A stretch of DNA of 6,577 nucleotides from Candidatus Woesearchaeota archaeon. Lineage in GTDB: Archaea > Nanobdellota > Nanobdellia > Woesearchaeales > JACPBV01. Numbering within the stretch: position 1 is the first letter of the stretch; every line of letters begins with the position of its first letter. Where the stretch lies: NCBI GenBank assembly GCA_016180165.1, contig JACPBU010000051.1, positions 1 through 6,577 of the forward strand, written 5' to 3'. Below are positions 5,271-6,577 of the stretch, one piece after another. The position numbers and the translations under genes are program-made. Below the pieces are notes generated by a model that worked only from the letters and a program-made list of their open reading frames with translations, was not told the DNA's origin and did not search any database.

Positions 5271-5312
5271 TAGAAAATCTCGCAATATTTCGATAATTAA
5301 CGAGATTTGCTA
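5271..5312. repeat. hairpin C, 11 paired bases with one mismatch
   Basis: AAATCTCG (5275-5282) pairs with CGAGATTT (5301-5308). TAG (5271-5273) and CTA (5310-5312) continue the stem across a single A-G mismatch. The 18-nt loop is AT-rich with a TTTCGAT core. Confidence 0.65.
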
Positions 5313-5319
5313 TTAGTGC

Positions 5320-5361
5320 TCAAAAACCGTAACAAATTTATTTTACTTTTGCGGTTTTTGA
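5320..5361. repeat. hairpin D, 13-bp stem with one G-T pair
   Basis: TCAAAAACCGTAA (5320-5332) pairs with TTGCGGTTTTTGA (5349-5361); the only non-Watson-Crick pair is T5330-G5351. The loop of 16 nt is AT-rich. On the minus strand the right side of the stem gives a T5 run, so it could also help end the convergent PKD transcript. Confidence 0.7.
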
Positions 5362-5390
5362 CATATTTGTGTCTTTTGCTATATCGGGAA

Positions 5391-5454
5391 AATAATATTC
5401 GAAGAGAGTAGGGAGTGATATAATCACGAAATCGAAATAAGGAAGAATATTGTT
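5391..5454. repeat. hairpin E, 10-bp outer stem with a nested small hairpin
   Basis: AATAATATTC (5391-5400) pairs with GAATATTGTT (5445-5454) with one T-G wobble. Nested near the centre is GTGAT-ATA-ATCAC (5415-5427). The right part overlaps the last codons and stop of the minus-strand PKD gene. The outer stem is AT-rich, so this one is weaker evidence than A-D. Confidence 0.4.
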
Positions 5455-6577
5455 GAAGCGTCCCCATCAAAATCAGTTGCCGTGAAGCTGGCATTGAACA
5501 GGCCGGCGGTGCTGAAGAGATGCGTTGGAGAAGAATAGGTTGAAGTGGTTGTGTCATTGAAGTCCCAGAGGTAGTTTACAGGATAATCCCCCCCAACATG
5601 TGAGCCGGTGAAGTTAACCAGCAAAGGCGAAGCGCCTATCGTCGGGAAAGCTGTTCCAGATGCAGCAGGCTGCGTATCAAAGACATAAAGCGCAAACGAG
5701 GTATTTCTCGCTAATGAACCTGAGGAAATTCCGCTCAGAGTCATCAGGTAGCTTCCCGGAGGAGTCTGGCCAGATGGTAATGCTGAAAATCCTGCAGCGA
5801 AAGGAACAATTCCAGAATTGTTTGAAAAGTTGCACAGGGTTGCGGGAGGGCATCCTGAAAAAGAGAGGGTGATATTTTCTCCCGTGCCGTTCAGGAGATT
5901 TGCATAAATGTTGGTAAATCCTGCCCTCCCCTGCGAGACATTCCTGCCTGGTGGGTCGTTTGCCAATGAAAAATCAAAAGTGTTATTTTTAGGATCAATG
6001 GGGATGTAAGTATCGTTGGTGCTGTTGGCAGGGTTTGTGATGTTGGTAAGACTGGTGCTGTTGGGATCACCGGTGCTATTTGTAAAGTTTGTGCTATCGG
6101 TGTTGTTAACAGGGTTTGTGATGTTGGTAAGGCCTGTGCTGTTGGAATCACCTGTGCTGTTGGTGACGTTAGTGCTGTTGGCAGGGTTTGTGATGTTGGT
6201 AAGGCCTGTGCTGTTGGAATCACCTGTGCTATTAGTAACGTTGGAGCTGTAAGTTTCGTTTGTTCTTTGGTTCTCGAAAATGACCTGTGCTTTCATGGCA
6301 TCAAGGTAGCAGTAAATGCCTGCCTTTGCATTTGTCCTAAAGCACGACCCTTTGACCCTGAAGTTGGAATTATTCAGCGAAGTGCGGTTCCAGTCTAATT
6401 CGTGGGTGACGTTGATAGTGAAATTCTTCCCCGCATTCTTCTTTGCTATCACATTTCCGCCGATAGTATGGGGGCTGCCAAATGTCTTTCCGCCATCACC
6501 GCTGGCCTGAAAATCAGCAAAGCCATATTCCTTTGAGGCGGAGAATTCTGCCGAGAGGACAACGCTTTTTACAGAAA
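5424..6577 (-). CDS. secreted Asn/Ser/Thr-rich Ig-like and PKD protein, 5' end outside the window
   Basis: The frame is open to the right edge, so only the last 383 residues are seen; the GTG at 6452 is not the true start. In order from the edge: a beta-rich domain with two Cys (78, 89); a tandem repeat packed with N-x-S/T sequons (112-189); an Ig-like domain (about 212-301) with a CPPATLC pair and the TPPGSYLMTLSG strand typical of such folds; and a C-terminal PKD domain (303-383) with WDFND at 337-341 and DFDGDAST near the end. I count about 30 sequons, the substrate motif of the archaeal AglB oligosaccharyltransferase, so heavy N-glycosylation is likely. PKD and Ig-like domains are usual in archaeal surface, adhesin and S-layer-type proteins. 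The signal peptide, any catalytic part and the promoter lie beyond the window. The role is probably cell-surface or extracellular; no enzyme activity is visible. Confidence 0.88.
   Translation of the reverse strand, partial: SVKSVVLSAEFSASKEYGFADFQASGDGGKTFGSPHTIGGNVIAKKNAGKNFTINVTHELDWNRTSLNNSNFRVKGSCFRTNAKAGIYCYLDAMKAQVIFENQRTNETYSSNVTNSTGDSNSTGLTNITNPANSTNVTNSTGDSNSTGLTNITNPVNNTDSTNFTNSTGDPNSTSLTNITNPANSTNDTYIPIDPKNNTFDFSLANDPPGRNVSQGRAGFTNIYANLLNGTGENITLSFSGCPPATLCNFSNNSGIVPFAAGFSALPSGQTPPGSYLMTLSGISSGSLARNTSFALYVFDTQPAASGTAFPTIGASPLLVNFTGSHVGGDYPVNYLWDFNDTTTSTYSSPTHLFSTAGLFNASFTATDFDGDASTIFFLISIS
6009..6242 (-). repeat. tandem sequon repeat, three units of 72, 81 and 81 nt
   Basis: Three copies of a unit built from NVTNSTGDSNSTGLTNITNP-type sequence lie at 6171-6242, 6090-6170 and 6009-6089. 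In 78 residues there are 16 N-x-S/T sites, about one per five residues. A block of 48 nt is identical between 6111-6158 and 6183-6230, so the amplification is recent and length variation between strains is likely. The copy number is not a multiple of anything obvious, but all units keep frame. Confidence 0.85.

Larger units (their letters stand above)
5067..5423. other. convergent intergenic region filled with hairpins
   Basis: About 357 AT-rich nt between the ends of the plus-strand REC-GGDEF gene and the minus-strand PKD gene. After a T-tract it holds a chain of inverted repeats from 5145, the last of which reaches into the end of the PKD gene (listed individually). No frame looks coding and I see no insertion-sequence gene. 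The loops are AT-rich, and several carry TTCG or TCGA cores. Because both flanking genes end here, the structures could act in either transcript, in a separate RNA, or in DNA. Confidence 0.6.

Noticed and set aside
5891..6223. Pro/Thr/Ala-rich frame on the minus strand and Leu/Val-rich frames on the plus strand across the sequon repeat
   Set aside because: They are other-frame readings of the same 72- and 81-nt tandem repeat. The frame with PKD and Ig-like domains is open to the window edge and explains the repeat.
6009..6242. CRISPR-like array
   Set aside because: The repeats are long, contiguous and in frame within a coding region, with no unique spacers between them.

Overview
The window most likely comes from an archaeon, possibly a DPANN-type lineage (Woesearchaeota/Pacearchaeota-like). 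This is inferred from several signals. TATA-box promoters lie about 25 bp before predicted transcript starts. The likely terminators are plain T-tracts. Two genes carry GGAGG/GGGGGTGG-type ribosome sites. The surface proteins are rich in N-x-S/T sequons, and DUF4382, Ig-like and PKD domains are present. There is no rRNA, tRNA, CRISPR array or intact transposase to settle the taxonomy.

Layout. 1-226: AT-rich leader with the promoter of gene 1. 227-1789 (+): exported protein with a signal peptide, an acidic linker and a long coiled coil built partly from 11-residue repeats. 1790-2023: T-tract terminator, a new TATA box, and six contiguous 10-bp repeats just downstream of the predicted transcription start. 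2024-3460 (+): lipoprotein made of two tandem, equal-length DUF4382-containing halves. 3461-3989: AT-rich gap with a weak minus-strand ORF and a possible decayed coding fragment. 3990-5066 (+): response regulator with REC and a GGDEF-family domain (signature GGDEM), probably on a leaderless transcript. 5067-5423: non-coding convergent gap with a chain of perfect or near-perfect hairpins of unrelated sequence. 5424-6577 (-): 3' part of a large secreted protein with a hyper-sequon tandem repeat, an Ig-like domain and a C-terminal PKD domain. Its reading frame stays open to the window edge.

How the genes relate. Three of the four firm genes encode envelope or extracellular proteins: a secreted coiled coil, a lipid-anchored beta protein and a probably glycosylated Ig/PKD protein. 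The fourth is a cytoplasmic phospho-receiver fused to a nucleotide-cyclase-like domain, with no kinase beside it. Each plus-strand gene has its own promoter, so this is not one operon. A regulatory link between the GGDEF protein and the surface proteins is only a guess.

The least explained signals are the hairpin chain (about 5145-5454) and the helically phased 10-bp array (1921-1980). All counts and alignments here were done by eye.
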